From Stictocephala bisonia (taxonomy: Eukaryota; Arthropoda; Insecta; Hemiptera; Membracidae), in assembly GCA_035578905.1 (NCBI GenBank), contig JAQJVL010000248.1:1038501-1102500 (forward strand): a DNA stretch of 64,000 bases, in the 5' to 3' direction. Shown in pieces: positions 24,243 to 36,903 of the stretch. The number at the start of each line of letters is the position of its first letter. The stretch's first letter is position 1. A program made the position numbers and the translations under genes. The notes beneath the pieces are model-generated. The model searched no databases. It saw only the letters and a program-made list of their open reading frames with translations, and had not been told where the DNA came from.

Positions 24243-25070
24243 ATGGCACCGCCACCTGTCATGAGAAATACACGCAATAATAACAGCAGTGACGGTGATA
24301 ATTTAACTATCGACCAAAAGCTCGATTTGTTATTGAACAATGTTTCTGATACAAAAAATGATAACAATCAGTTTAAAACGGATATATTAGAAATAAAGGA
24401 TGAGTTAAAACAGTTCAAAGTGGATATAACGGAGTCTATTGATATGTGTTTTAAGAAAGTGGAGGATTGTAGTGCAACAGCCAATGAGAACAGAGTGAAG
24501 ATAGATGCTAATGAAGCAGCTTTACAGAATTTGAATTCAGAAAATAGTAATCTTAAAGCAAAGATTGAGGAACTACAGAAGGTATTACAATCATCCGAGC
24601 AATACTCCCGAAGCAACTGTTTGGAGATATATGGCGGACCGGAGACAAAAAAAGAAAATATCATGGAAGTCATCAAGAGGATTGCACGAGCAATACAATT
24701 TGAATTAAAAGATGATATGATAGACGCTATCCATCGATTAGCCAAAAACCCTAACAACATTCAAGCTCCCAGAGGAATAATAATAAAGTTTTGCAGACGT
24801 ATAGATATGGAGGAAATGCGGAAGAAAACGCGAGTAAAAAATGGATTCTTAGCTTCTGAGCTAGGGTACAACAGTGAGGAGACTGTATTTATAAACTTGT
24901 CAATGACGAAGGCGACGAGAATCCTGTGGAGTCACACCCGCACATTTAAGAAAGAGCATAATTACGCATACGCCTGGGTGACAAGTGCGGGGAAGATATT
25001 TCTACGCAGGAGTGAGGGGGCCCCAGCAATACACATCACTGAGAAGTCGGATCTCGATTCTCTCAAATGA
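24243..25070 (+). CDS. LINE ORF1 protein, coiled coil plus FP-like domain, intact
   Basis: This is a complete 275-residue frame with a good start context (ACAACCATGG). Residues about 20-118 are rich in heptads of L, I and V with charged residues (QKLDLLLNNV, IEELQKVLQ), which fits a coiled coil. From about residue 119, EQYSRSNCLEIYG starts the domain found in insect LINE ORF1 proteins and related to the baculovirus FP protein. AIHRLAKNP, IIIKFCRR and the C-terminal LRRSEGAPAIHI are typical of it. In this family ORF1 protein binds the element's own RNA and forms the retrotransposition particle. No stop or frameshift is seen. ORF2 starts 187 bp downstream. Gag-like CCHC knuckles are absent. Confidence 0.85.
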   Translation: MAPPPVMRNTRNNNSSDGDNLTIDQKLDLLLNNVSDTKNDNNQFKTDILEIKDELKQFKVDITESIDMCFKKVEDCSATANENRVKIDANEAALQNLNSENSNLKAKIEELQKVLQSSEQYSRSNCLEIYGGPETKKENIMEVIKRIARAIQFELKDDMIDAIHRLAKNPNNIQAPRGIIIKFCRRIDMEEMRKKTRVKNGFLASELGYNSEETVFINLSMTKATRILWSHTRTFKKEHNYAYAWVTSAGKIFLRRSEGAPAIHITEKSDLDSLK

Positions 25071-25256
25071 ACATGTTTACTACAGTTAAATTGCTATGTT
25101 GTACTGAAGCACGCTCCGAATGGTATGTTGTATGCACTTCTTATTTATTTCACTGCGTATTGTTGTTCTCTTGAATTAAGTTATTCATCTTGTGCATGTA
25201 TAATTGTTATTTATATTTATTAATGCGCATCTGCATATCAATTTTATTATATAAGC

Positions 25257-28116
25257 ATGGGTGAAGATATTAATGTATATTACCAAAATGTGAGGGGTTT
25301 GCGATCTAAAACAAATGATTTTCGTTTAAATCTACTAGAAAGTAATTATGAAATCGTCATACTAACGGAAACTTGGTTGAATTGTTCTATTCACAACTCC
25401 GAGTTGTTTACTGATGAGTACAATATATTTAGAAAAGATAGGAATCAGACTGTAACTGGTAAGAGTCGGGGAGGGGGTGTTTTAATTGCAATTAAAAATC
25501 ATATTAAAGCCTGTAGATTATATAATCTTGAAACTGAGGAGGACAACATTTGGATTAAGTTAAATATTACTAACGGCCACTCTATTGTTGTCTGTGTGGC
25601 TTATTTTGTCCCCAACACACCTGTGCATGTATATAGAACTTTTTTTGATAAATTAGAATTATTTAAATTTAATCAAGAACGCTTATTAATTATAGGAGAT
25701 TTTAATCTTCCTATAGCTGGAACAAACTTTGATTTATCTAAAGGAAACGATGTGTGTAAGCAGTTATTGTTTTTTACAAAACTATATAGGATTAATTTGA
25801 AGAACAATATCAGTAATCAGTATGGCAGAACATTAGATTTAATAATATCCGATATATCGGACATGAATGTAGTTGAGGAATCTAGTTCACTCGTAAATAT
25901 TGATAAATATCACCCTGCACTTCTAATGTACTTCAAAAGGGGAGATAAGAGACATAGTTTCTGCCAAACAAATGTAAATAGTTCTAATCATACGTACAAT
26001 TTTGCTATGGCTAATTTCCTTTCTCTATATAATGAGTTTAAGAATGTTGCATGGGATGACCTTGTTATATGTAATGATTTAAATGAAGCAGTTGCTTTAT
26101 TTTATGACAAAATTTATATGGCTCTAGATTCACACGTTCCTCGAAAATTAGGAAACAAATCAAAATATCCTATTTGGTTCTCTAGTAATTTAAAATTATT
26201 GATTAAACGCAAAGAAAGACTTAGAAGAAGATATAAAATTTACAAATTCCCTCATATTTTAGATCAATACAAAAATATGAGGAGTGAAACAAAGCGTTTA
26301 ATAAGAATTGAATTCGGTAATTATGTTAATACTGCGGAGAATGAAATACGCAAAAATCCTAAATCATTTTGGAGTATTATCAAAAGGTTAAGTGGCACTG
26401 ATAACAGATTGACAACAATGATCTTGGATGATAAGGAGGTGGAAGGGGGACCTGCGATAGTGGAGGCACTGGCCAAGTATTTCTGTAAAGTTTATCAACC
26501 ATGTAATCTGTCCATGGATGAAATGTGTTGTCGGGTGCTCCTTTCACCAGTTATGGATAATGTTACTACCTTGTTTTTTCCGAAATAACTGAAACGGAGG
26601 TACTGAATGGAATTAAAAAATTAAAGTCAAAACGGTCTTTGGGCCCTGATGGTGTTCCACCCTATATTATAAAAGCTTGTGCTGACATTTTTGTTCTTCC
26701 TTTACATTATTTATTTAACCTTTCTATAAAGACTAATTGTTTTCCTGAATTATGGAAAACTACTAGAGTAGTCCCAATACCCAAGAAGGGAAGCAAAAGG
26801 GATATAAAAAATCATAGACCCATTGCAATATTATCGACACCGGCTAAGGTGTTTGAGTCTATTATCTACAACAGATTGTTTTCACATGTGAGAAGTTACG
26901 TCAGTGAAAATCAACATGGTTTCTTCCCTAAAAGGTCAATTAACTCAAATTTATTAAATTTTTCTCAATTTTGTGTTAAAGAAATGGACAAAGGAACTCA
27001 GGTTGATGTCATTTACACAGACTTTGAAAAAGCTTTTGACTAAGTAAATCACTTAGCGTTACTGTCTAAACTGCACTTCTTTGGATTATCTGAAAATTGC
27101 ATAAAATTCTTCTCCACATATCTTTATAACAGAAAACAATTTGTAAGCTTATTAGGTTTTTCTTCTGAGAAATTTAGGGCAGATTCAGGAGTCCCGCAAG
27201 GTTCAAATCTGGGGCCTTTGCTTTTTATAATTTTTATTAATGACATTACTCAATGTGTTAAAAACAGTAAAATACTTCTTTACGCAGACGATTTAAAAAT
27301 CTTTAAAAGTATTAATACAGTAAATGATTGTTTTTCATTACAACAAGATCTAAATAACCTTTTTAATTGGAGTTTAGAAAATCTCAAATTTAACACACAA
27401 AAATGCACTTTTGTCACGTATACTAAGAAGAAAGATAGAAATATTATTTGTTATGATTACACTCTAGGTGGTGAGTTTTTAAATAAGCAATCATCAATCA
27501 AGGATCTTGGCATCTTGTTTGATTCCAGTTTCAACTTCAGCGAGCACATAGTATCCATTTCCAAATCTGCATATTCGGTTTTAGGTTTTGTGAAAAGATC
27601 AGGAAATTTCTTAAAATCTTCAAATTCTTTTAAAATATTATATTTTTCGTTAGTAAGGTCACAACTTGAGTTCGGTTTTATTGTATGGTACCCTCAAGCA
27701 GGTTATCTAGCAAAAATATGATTGAGTCTGTGCAGAGGAAATTTTTGAGGTATCTATACTTCAAGACATTTGGTCACTACACTGACGTAATCCCTTACTC
27801 TGAACTGTTGAATATTTTTGAAATGGACAGCCTTTCAAAGAGGCGCAACATTGGTGCTTTGCTTTATCTCCATAAGCTGGTGAATGGGGCGTGCGACGAC
27901 AGTGGCCTGCTGTCAGAATTGCGTTTTTCGGTTCCCCGACCTGGGTCCCGTTGTTGTTCACTGTTCTCTCCACATTTCTCAAGGACTAACCTGGAATATA
28001 GTTCTCTTGTTAACATTCTATCTAGACTGCACAATGTTCATTCTCTGCAGGTTGACATTTTTAAGGAATCTTTGAAGAGTTATAAAAATAATTTACTAAG
28101 TTTGGTTATTCCATAG
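25257..28116 (+). pseudogene. LINE ORF2: endonuclease and reverse transcriptase, three lesions
   Basis: The first part (25257-26588) is an apurinic-type endonuclease. It has YYQNVRGLRSK (asparagine), LTETWLN (catalytic glutamate), SRGGGVLIAI, LIIGDFNLP (aspartate, asparagine) and YHPALL (histidine). A one-base change in the T run at 26574-26579 shifts the frame. The reverse transcriptase then runs from LGPDGVPPYI through HRPIAIL, GFFPKRS, YTDFEKAFD and GVPQGSNLGP to YADD (27281-27292), so all catalytic aspartates are present. A TAA at 27041-27043 directly follows FEKAFD. A short A run at 27712-27716 shifts the frame again before the C-terminal part (ESVQRKFLRYLYFK). There is no RNase H domain. 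The protein would nick target DNA and copy the element RNA if the lesions were absent; as read here it is not translatable in one piece. Confidence 0.88.
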
Positions 28117-28137
28117 CTATTGTTTATTTTTCATTAC

Positions 28138-28260
28138 TTATGTATATATGTGTGTATGTATGTATATATGTATGTATGTGTGTATGTATGTATATGTATG
28201 TATGTATGTGTGTATGTATGTATATATGTATGTATGTGTGTATGTATGTATATGTATATT
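28138..28260. repeat. (TGTA)n microsatellite in the LINE 3' region
   Basis: Runs of ATGTATGTATGTGTGTATGT alternate with TATATATG, giving about 120 bp of TGTA/TA repeats straight after the ORF2 stop. Confidence 0.95.
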
Positions 28261-28439
28261 ATTAATTTAACCTTACAATTTATACTTTATAGTAAATGCT
28301 GTTGTATTTAACTGTTTAATGTGTGCATTTCAATCCTTTTGTTGCCTAATTTATTACTGATTGAATAAAACTGTATTTATTTGCTCGTTTCATGATGACT
28401 GTTGCAATGTTATATTATACTGGTTGTTATAGATTTAAA

Positions 28440-28612
28440 CTGATTGTTGTATTTATATTGTTGTATTTATTGTTATATTTATATAGTTGTATGTATTGTT
28501 ATATTTATTGTTATATTTATATAGTTATATGTATTGTTATATTTACTGTTATATTTATATAGTTGTATGTATTGTTATATTTATACAGTTATATTTATTG
28601 TATATGGTTAAA
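28440..28612. repeat. AT-rich minisatellite of about 38 bp
   Basis: The unit ATAGTTGTATGTATTGTTAT plus ATTTATTGTTATATTT repeats roughly four times with small changes. It lies between the AATAAA and the A-rich tail of the LINE. Confidence 0.75.
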
Positions 28613-28790
28613 ATTCATGATGTTATACGTTAGTGTTATTACTTAGAATCACCGCCTGCAGTGCATGAACTATTGGACTCTTTTTGCATGTTGGATATAA
28701 TTTATTATTAATATTCTTAATGCTACAGTGTAATTGGCAATTGTGCTGTATTGTAGCATTGAAAAAATAAAATAAATAAATAAATAAATT

Positions 28791-29384
28791 AGAAGACAAG
28801 TTCACTAAGACCACAGTAGTAAACAAATATAGGAACAACACATTCAGTGCCATTAGAACTTTCCTCATGTTGAAGATGCAAAACTCTAAAATAGGCTGTG
28901 AATTATAAAAATTCAAAGTTTAAAAGATCTTAGCTGTCTTTGGCGAGCCATAGATCTTTGAACTGTAGAACTTGTCTTTTGCCATTTGGAATGGCCATAG
29001 GTAAGTATTGAATTTACAGGTTTGAATATGCTGGCTTTAAAATGTCTTCCCAAACCAATGGTATATTGTCATTTCTCGTACAGTCCTTTCCTTCCCTGAT
29101 ATCTAGGTTTTGGTAGTATCACATTTCCTACGAAAATTAAGCCAACAAATACGAAAGGGTCACCGAAAATGTTTCATGTTCTTCATGTATGGAAGGCAAA
29201 CATTACGAGAACATGCGTGGTTGACGGTAAAGAACGGAATGTGTATTAATAATGAGATATTTGTGCAACAACATATTGCCGTCATAATAGAGTTGTGGTC
29301 TAATGTGTTTGCATCGTTTGTGCCCACCAAACACTTGAATTACAAGAAAGTGATAGAATACGGCATATTTGTATACTAATATAA
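28791..29384. other. Intronic sequence, nothing recognised
   Basis: An 89-residue frame at 29110-29379 does not resemble a known family and has no supporting context. Confidence 0.5.
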
Positions 29385-29740
29385 TAAACTTCGGGACCCC
29401 TGCATGCGCGTGCCAACCTCGTCACTTGTTGCGCTCGCTCACCTTGGCCTGTGACTTTGTACCTCACAAATAATAATTGTAGGTTAACTGTATAGCGTAA
29501 AATCACAATATTAAATTTATTTAAAGTATATAACTCACATTCATTGCGTTGCTAGCTATTTATTAGTATAAACACCAATCGATATTGCTTTGCCTATTTC
29601 AAACGTGTTCATTTCATTTGTTCTTATTTAACATCTGGAGATTAATTAAATAAGTAAAATAACAAATGCGTTAGATTATCGTTGTAACCTTCAAGTCCAG
29701 TATAGCGGGCCCTACAGTCGAATGAGAATAAAACCTGCTT
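29385..29740 (+). repeat. Dispersed repeat, copy 2 (first at 6096-6440)
   Basis: It shares TGTGACTTT, AATAATTGTAGGTTAACTGT, CAATATTAAA, a GCTAGCTATTTATTA-like block and AACCTTCAAGTCCAGTA with copy 1. It is non-coding and of unknown family. Confidence 0.7.
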
Positions 29741-30165
29741 ACACCTTCCCTGGTCTAGCATTATGAAAGATCTAACTTACAAACACCTTGTTTACATTCC
29801 AACAGCTGTTAACACTTTTTGGAAACCATTATTTACATTTGTACAGATTTTACTTTTCGATCCATTAAAAATCTCTCTTAATGTTATTCTTATGGTCAAA
29901 AACCTACTTTGAAGGCTACCATACCCTTCAGGGTGAAAATATCGAAGAATTAAAACCTTCTTGCACAACAGCGAACTGTTTATACTCCTCGACCGTTTAA
30001 ATTTGTCAAGAAATAAGGGAGGAGTTTCGTTGACAAAACACGCCCTCGCGTATTATATATATAACGGTTCCAGTAATTTATAATGTCTGAAACTACATAA
30101 AAGCAAGTATATATATATATATATATACTTGTTGAATGACCCCCACCTCTTGTGTGGGTAGTCTA
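29741..30165. other. Spacer with a TA microsatellite before the 170-bp array
   Basis: A short (TA)n tract lies at about 30107-30128. Otherwise nothing was recognised. Confidence 0.6.
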
Positions 30166-33100
30166 CCTCTACATAATCTTGGCGCTAGTGACTTGTAAGT
30201 TCGCACCTGCTTTCAGCTGAATGTACAGGGGATTGTTAAAGCTCGGTAACAGTACTTGGAACACTCATTGCTTCTGTTGTTGTTCACGTAGTGGACAGTT
30301 TCTGAACACGTGTCTTAATCAGGGCCGTACTATCTAGACTACATAGTCTTGGCGCTAGTGACTTGTAAGTTCGCACCTGCTCTCAGCTGAATGTACAGGG
30401 GATTGTTAAAGCTCGGTAACAGTACTTGGAACACTCATTGCTTCTGTTGTTGTTCACATAGTGGAGAGTTTCTGAACACGTGTCTTACTCAGGGCCGTAC
30501 TATCTAGGCTACATAATCTTGGCGCTAGTGACTTGTAAGTTCGCACCTACTCTCAGCTGAATGTAGAGGGGATTGTTAAAGCTCGGTAACAGTACTTGGA
30601 ACACTCATTGCTTCTGTTGTTGTTCACGTAGTGGAGAGTTTCTGAACACGTGTCTTACTCAGGGCCGTACTATCTATGCTACATAGTCTTGGCGCTAGTG
30701 ACTTGTAAATTCGCACCTGCTCTCAGCTGAATGTACAGGGGATTGTTAAAGCTCGGTAACAGTACTTGGAACACTCATTGCTTCTGTTGTTGTTCACATA
30801 GGGGAGAGTTTCTGAACACGTGTCATACTCAGGGCCGTACTATCTATGCTACATAGTCTTGGCGCTAGTGACTTGTAAATTCGCACCTGCTCTCAGCTGA
30901 ATGTACAGGGGATTGTTAAAGCTCGGTAACAGTACTTGGAACACTCATTGCTTCTGTTGTTGTTCACATAGGGGAGAGTTTCTGAACACGTGTCTTACTC
31001 AGGGCCGTACTATCTAGGCTACATAGTCTTGGCGCTAGTGACTTGTAAGTTCGCACCTGCTTTCAGCTGAATGTACAGGGGATTGTTAAAGCTCGGTAAC
31101 AGTACTTGGAACACTCATTGCTTCTGTTGTTGTTCACGTAGTGGAGAGTTTCTGAACACGTGTCTTACTCAGGGCCGTACTATCTAAGCTACATAGTCTT
31201 GGCGCTAGTGACTTGTAAGTTCGCACCTGCTTTCAGCTGAATGTACAGGGGATTGTTAAAGCTCGGTAACAGTACTTGGAACACTCATTGCTTCTGTTGT
31301 TGTTCACGTAGTGGAGAGTTTCTGAACACGTGTCTTACTCAGGGCCGTACTATCTAGACTACATAGTCTTGGCGCTAGTGACTTGGAAGTTCGCACCTGC
31401 TCTTAGCTGAATGTACAGGGGATTGTTAAAGCTCGGTAACAGTACTTGGAACACTCATTGCTTCTGTTGTTGTTCACGTAGTGGAGAGTTTCTGAACACG
31501 TGTCTTACTCAGGGCCGTACTATCTAGACTACATAGTCTTGGCGCTAGTGACTTGTAAGTTCGCACCTGCTTTCAGCTGAATGTACAGGGGATTGTTAAA
31601 GCTCGGTAACAGTACTTGGAACACTCATTGCTTCTGTTGTTGTTCACGTAGTGGAGAGTTTCTGAACACGTGTCTTACTCAGGGCCGTACTATCTAGGCT
31701 ACATAGTCTTGGCGCTAGTGACTTGTAAGTTCGCACCTGCTCTTAGCTGAATGTACAGGGGATTGTTAAAGCTCGGTAACAGTACTTGGAACACTCATTG
31801 CTTCTGTTGTTGTTCACGTAGTGGAGAGTTTCTGAACACGTGTCTTACTCAGGGCCGTACTATCTAAGCTACATAGTCTTGGCGCTAGTGACTTGTAAGT
31901 TCGCACCTGCTCTCAGCTGAATGTACAGGGGATTGTTAAAGCTCGGTAACAGTACTTGGAACACACACTCATTGCTTCTGTTGTTGTTCACTTAGTGGAG
32001 AGTTTCTGAACACGTGTCTTACTCAGGGCCGTACTATCTAGGCTACATAGTCTTGGCGCTAGTGACTTGTAAGTTCGCACCTGCTCTTAGCTGAATGTAC
32101 AGGGGATTGTTAAAGCTCGGTAACAGTACTTGGAACACTCATTGCTTCTGTTGTTGTTCACATAGTGGAGAGTTTCTGAACACGTGTCTTACTCAGGGCC
32201 GTACTATCCAAGCTTCATAGTCTTGGCGCTAGTGACTTGTAAGTTCGCACCTGCTTTCAGCTGAATGTACAGGGGATTGTTAAAGCTCGGTAACAGTACT
32301 TGGAACACTCATTGCTTCTGTTGTTGTTCACGTAGTGGAGAGTTTCTGAACACGTGTCTTACTCAGGGCCGTACTATCTAGGCTACATAGTCTTTGCGCT
32401 AGTGACTTGTAAGTTCGCACCTGCTTTCAGCTGAATGTACAGGGGATTGTTAAAGCTCGGTAACAGTACTTGGAACACTCATTGCTTCTGTTGTTGTTCA
32501 CGTAGTGGAGAGTTTCTGAACACGTGTCTTACTCAGGGCCGTACTATCTAAGCTACATAGTCTTGGCGCTAGTGACTTGTAAGTTCGCACCTGCTCTCAG
32601 CTGAATGTACAGGGGATTGTTAAAGCTCGGTAACAGTACTTGGAACACACACTCATTGCTTCTGTTGTTGTTCACTTAGTGGAGAGTTTCTGAACACGTG
32701 TCTTACTCAGGGCCGTACTATCTAGGCTACATAGTCTTGGCGCTAGTGACTTGTAAGTTCGCACCTGCTCTTAGCTGAATGTACAGGGGATTGTTAAAGC
32801 TCGGTAACAGTACTTGGAACACTCATTGCTTCTGTTGTTGTTCACATAGTGGAGAGTTTCTGAACACGTGTCTTACTCAGGGCCGTACTATCCAAGCTTC
32901 ATAGTCTTGGCGCTAGTGACTTGTAAGTTCGCACCTGCTTTCAGCTGAATGTACAGGGGATTGTTAAAGCTCGGTAACAGTACTTGGAACACTCATTGCT
33001 TCTGTTGTTGTTCACGTAGTGGAGAGTTTCTGAACACGTGTCTTACTCAGGGCCGTACTATCTAGGCTACATAGTCTTTGCGCTAGTGACTTGTAAGTTC

Positions 33101-33413
33101 GCACCTGCTTTCAGCTGAATGTACAGGGGATTGTTAAAGCTCGGTAACAGTACTTGGAACACTCATTGCTTCTGTTGTTGTTCACGTAGTGGAGAGTTTC
33201 TGAACACGTGTCTTACTCAGGGCCGTACTATCTAGGCTACATAGTCTTTACGCTAGTGACTTGTAAGTTCGCATCTGCTTTCAGCTGAATGTACAGGGGA
33301 TTGTTAAAGCTCGGTAACAGTACTTGGAACACTCATTGCTTCTGTTGTTGTTCACGTAGTGGAGAGTTTCTGAACACGTGTCTTACTCAGGGCCGTACTA
33401 TCAAGGCTACATA
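30166..33413. repeat. 170-bp satellite array, 19 copies, with a 684-bp higher-order unit
   Basis: The word GGCGCTAGTGACTTG recurs every 170 bp from 30181 (30351, 30521, and on to 31881), then at 32055, 32225, 32395, 32565, 32739, 32909, 33079 and 33249. A few copies have GCGC altered. Two copies are 174 bp because ACAC is added before CTCATTGC. The four-monomer block at about 31865-32548 is repeated at 32549-33232, with the same marker differences in the same order. The monomer has no open frame of note. Confidence 0.97.
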
Positions 33414-33596
33414 ATTAAAACCTGTGGAGTCAATAACTAACTGGACTGAAACTGTCTGAATGTGTTAAGTTCAGCAGGCAGTCAGTTTACGGTACGAAAA
33501 ATATATTACTCATCCACCCTCTCATACACGTTCGGTGGTTTTGTGTTGCCATAAATAGCCCTCGCACAGCAAGTACAGTACAAATATACAAAACTA

Positions 33597-34356
33597 CTAA
33601 CTGTCGGCGCAGAAATTATGTAGGCCCACACTCGAGTTTGAAGGTTGTCTACTAAGAAACTAAGAGGCATATGAAAACTATAATCCGTTAATTGTTTCCC
33701 TCGTTTAATTTTACGTTATAATATATGAACATTTCTTTTCAATTCTTAAAACATTGTTTCCTTAGCATCTAGAGGTCGTACATTTAATTACTTAGTTTTT
33801 TTGTTATCCTTATGACATGTATTGTTATGGTACATTATTATCATATGCTTGAGACAATGCAGTGATTTTATATTGATTAAAAGCAATTTAAAGTTATTTA
33901 AATCGATTTTAAATTATTGAATTTACTTAGACATATGAAAGTAATGTATTATAACTATACATGTCATAAGGATTACAACAAACCCAAGTAAATAGTTTTA
34001 CGACTTCAGGAAGCCAAGAAAACAATGTTTCAGGGATTTTATAAGAACTGTTTTCTTGAAAAATTTAAATTATAAAATGTAAAAAACTTATAGAAAACAT
34101 TCATATCAACCATGTATTAAAATATAAATGCTATACATTAACGTTTTTTTTAATAATAACGGTGTAAATTTGATGTACAGTAAGGCCAACTAGAATACAA
34201 ATCATTAAAACTTATATCAACATTTTAAAATGCTTATTTCATAACGCAAAATCAAATTAAGAAAGCAAAGATGTAATTTGAGTGTTCATAGGCCTCTTAG
34301 CTTCTTAGTGTACAACCTTCAAACTCAGGTGCACATAATTTCTGCGCTGACGGTAG
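33597..34356. mobile_element. Complete foldback element, family with half copies at 4.9 and 38.3 kb
   Basis: The left end (CTGTCGGCGCAGAAATTATG, then GAGTTTGAAGGTTGT and ACTAAGAAACTAAGAGG) is the inverse of the right end (CCTCTTAGCTTCTTAGT ... TCTGCGCTGACGGTAG). Inner blocks such as CATTTAATTACTTAG and CATGTCATAAGGATTACAAC continue the pairing to a centre near 33880. There is no coding sequence. Similar halves occur at 4945-5393 (right arm) and 38292-38690 (left arm). Confidence 0.85.
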
Positions 34357-34831
34357 ATGGCAGGGGTGAATGGTATATGACTGCGTTGTCGAGTAAAGCA
34401 GTATGTATATAGAACTATCCATACTATATACATACACATAGAAAGCCGGGTGTAAATACATCTTTTACACGATTGCCAATATTTTTTACTAAATATTTTT
34501 TTTGTCCAAAGAGAGTACAACTGTTGACGGGTTGATTTTTTTTGCAGTAGTATGATTATCAAATTAGTTTGAGTTTCCGCATCATTTGGTGTGAAGTGAA
34601 ATGAAGTGCGAACAATCTACTAGCGTGCCGTCCACAGATACGGTTAGCGGGATGGTGGATTGGGCCACACCTGATTACATGCTATTACATTGACTAATGG
34701 CAGTCTACTGTTTAATTGAGACCGGATGTCCAACAGAGAACCACTTTTCTACTTTATATCCTACAATCACAATTCAAAAGCTTTCTTATATATTTATATT
34801 CAGTTTGACCGGCATCTACCAGTCGTTAGTT
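34357..34831. other. Intronic spacer, nothing recognised
   Basis: No convincing open frame, tandem repeat or inverted pair was noticed between the foldback and the 65-bp array. Confidence 0.5.
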
Positions 34832-36571
34832 CAATCACTACGTACGCACACTGAATATATACCAATACCAGGCATAAGACTCGTGCATAAAACTCATCGT
34901 GCACACGTACGCATACTGAATGTGTTCTACTACCAGGCATGAGACTCGTGCATAAAACTCATCGTGCACACGTACGCACACTGAATGTGTACTTCTATCA
35001 GGCATAAGACTCATGCATAACACTCATCGTGCACACGAACGCACACTGAATGTGTACTACTACCAGGCATGAGACTCGTGCATAAAACTCATCGTACTCA
35101 CGTACGCACACTGAATGTGTACTACTACCAGGCATAAGACTCGTGCATAAAACTCAACGTGCACACGTACGCACACTGAATGTGTTCTACTACCAGGCAT
35201 GAGACTCGTGCATAAAACTCATCGTGCACACGTACGCATACTGAATGTGTACTACTACCAGGCATAAGACTCGTGCATAAAACTCAACGTGCACACGTAC
35301 GCACACTGAATGTGTTCTACTACCAGGCATGAGACTCGTGCATAAAACTCATCGTGCACACGTACGCACACTGAATGTGTACTTCTATCAGGCATAAGAC
35401 TCATGCATAAAACTCATCGTGCACACGAACGCACACTGAATCACACGCACACATTATTTTACTACTACCAGGCATGAGACTCGTGCATAAAACTCATCGT
35501 ACTCACGTACGCACACTGAATGTGTACTACTACCAGGCATAAGTCTCGTGTATAAAACTCTTCATGCACACGTACGCACACTGAATGTGTTCTACTACCA
35601 GGCATAAGACTCGTGCATAAAACTCAACGTGCACACGTACGCACACTGAATGTGTTCTACTACCAGGCATGAGACTCGTGCATAAAACTCATCGTGCACA
35701 CGTACGCATACTGAATGTGTACTACTACCAGGCATAAGACTCGTGCATAAAACTCAACGTGCACACGTACGCACACTGAATGTGTTCTACTACCAGGCAT
35801 GAGACTCGTGCATAAAACTCATCGTGCACACGTACGCACACTGAATCACACGCACACATTATTTTACTACTACCAGGCATGAGACTCGTGCATAAAACTC
35901 ATCGTGCACACGTACGCACACTGAATGTGTACTTCTATCAGGCATAAGACTCATGCATAAAACTCATCGTGCACATGAACGCACACTGAATGTGTTCTAC
36001 TACCAGGCATAAGACTCGTGCATAAAACTCATCGTGCACACGTACGCATACTGAATGTGTACTACTACCAGGCATAAGACTCGTGCATAAAACTCAACGT
36101 GCACACGTACGCACACTGAATGTGTTCTACTACCAGGCATGAGACTCGTGCATAAAACTCATCGTGCACACGTACGCATACTGAATGTGTACTACTACCA
36201 GGCATAAGACTCGTGCATAAAACTCAACGTGCACACGTACGCACACTGAATGTGTTCTACTACCAGGCATGAGACTCGTGCATAAAACTCATCGTGCACA
36301 CGTACGCACACTGAATGTGTACTTCTATCAGGCATAAGACTCATGCATAAAACTCATCGTGCACACGAACGCACACTGAATCACACGCACACATTATTTT
36401 ACTACTACCAGGCATGAGACTCGTGCATAAAACTCATCGTACTCACGTACGCACACTGAATGTGTACTACTACCAGGCATAAGTCTCGTGTATAAAACTC
36501 TTCATGCACACGTACGCACACTGAATGTGTTCTACTACCAGGCATAAGACTCGTGCATATAACTCATCGTG
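34832..36571. repeat. 65-bp satellite array, about 26 copies, with higher-order structure
   Basis: The word CAGGCAT(A/G)AGACTCGTGC recurs every 65 bp from 34871 to 36541. A and G versions mostly alternate, suggesting a 130-bp dimer. Three units are 80 bp long because a CACACGCACACATTATTTT segment replaces TGTGT (near 35440, 35846 and 36381). A block around 35131-35600 is repeated at 36071-36541, an offset of 940 bp. The unit carries GTACGCACACTGAATGTGT. Open frames across it are by-products. Confidence 0.96.
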
Positions 36572-36903
36572 TATTAAACAAAAATTATATGTATTGTATT
36601 ACTTTGATAAAAATACAATCGGAAATAAATTGTAATCAGGCTAAAATAAAAATGTTCTATTACATATTTAATGATGAAAATGTGTTTGCACAATTTGCAC
36701 ATATAAGTTAAATATCACGACAAAGAAATAAGTAAACAAGAATCTGTTACAATGTATATTGTTGAATAAATGTTAGTAATGTTTTGTTTCTTCTAAGATA
36801 GCTACTATGAAACTTTTGACGAAATTATTAAATTGTTAGGCTTTAATAAAAAATAAATACCTAATGAATCAATACGATTGTAAATTAAAGAATTAAATAA
36901 TTG
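36572..36903. other. Intronic spacer between two arrays, nothing recognised
   Basis: AT-rich sequence with no features noticed. Confidence 0.5.

Noticed and set aside
24368..24760. 130-codon minus-strand frame
   Set aside because: It is antisense to the LINE ORF1, which has the family motifs.
29110..29379. 89-residue + strand frame as a gene
   Set aside because: There is no family resemblance, splice context or conservation evidence; the length is within chance expectation for this much intronic DNA.
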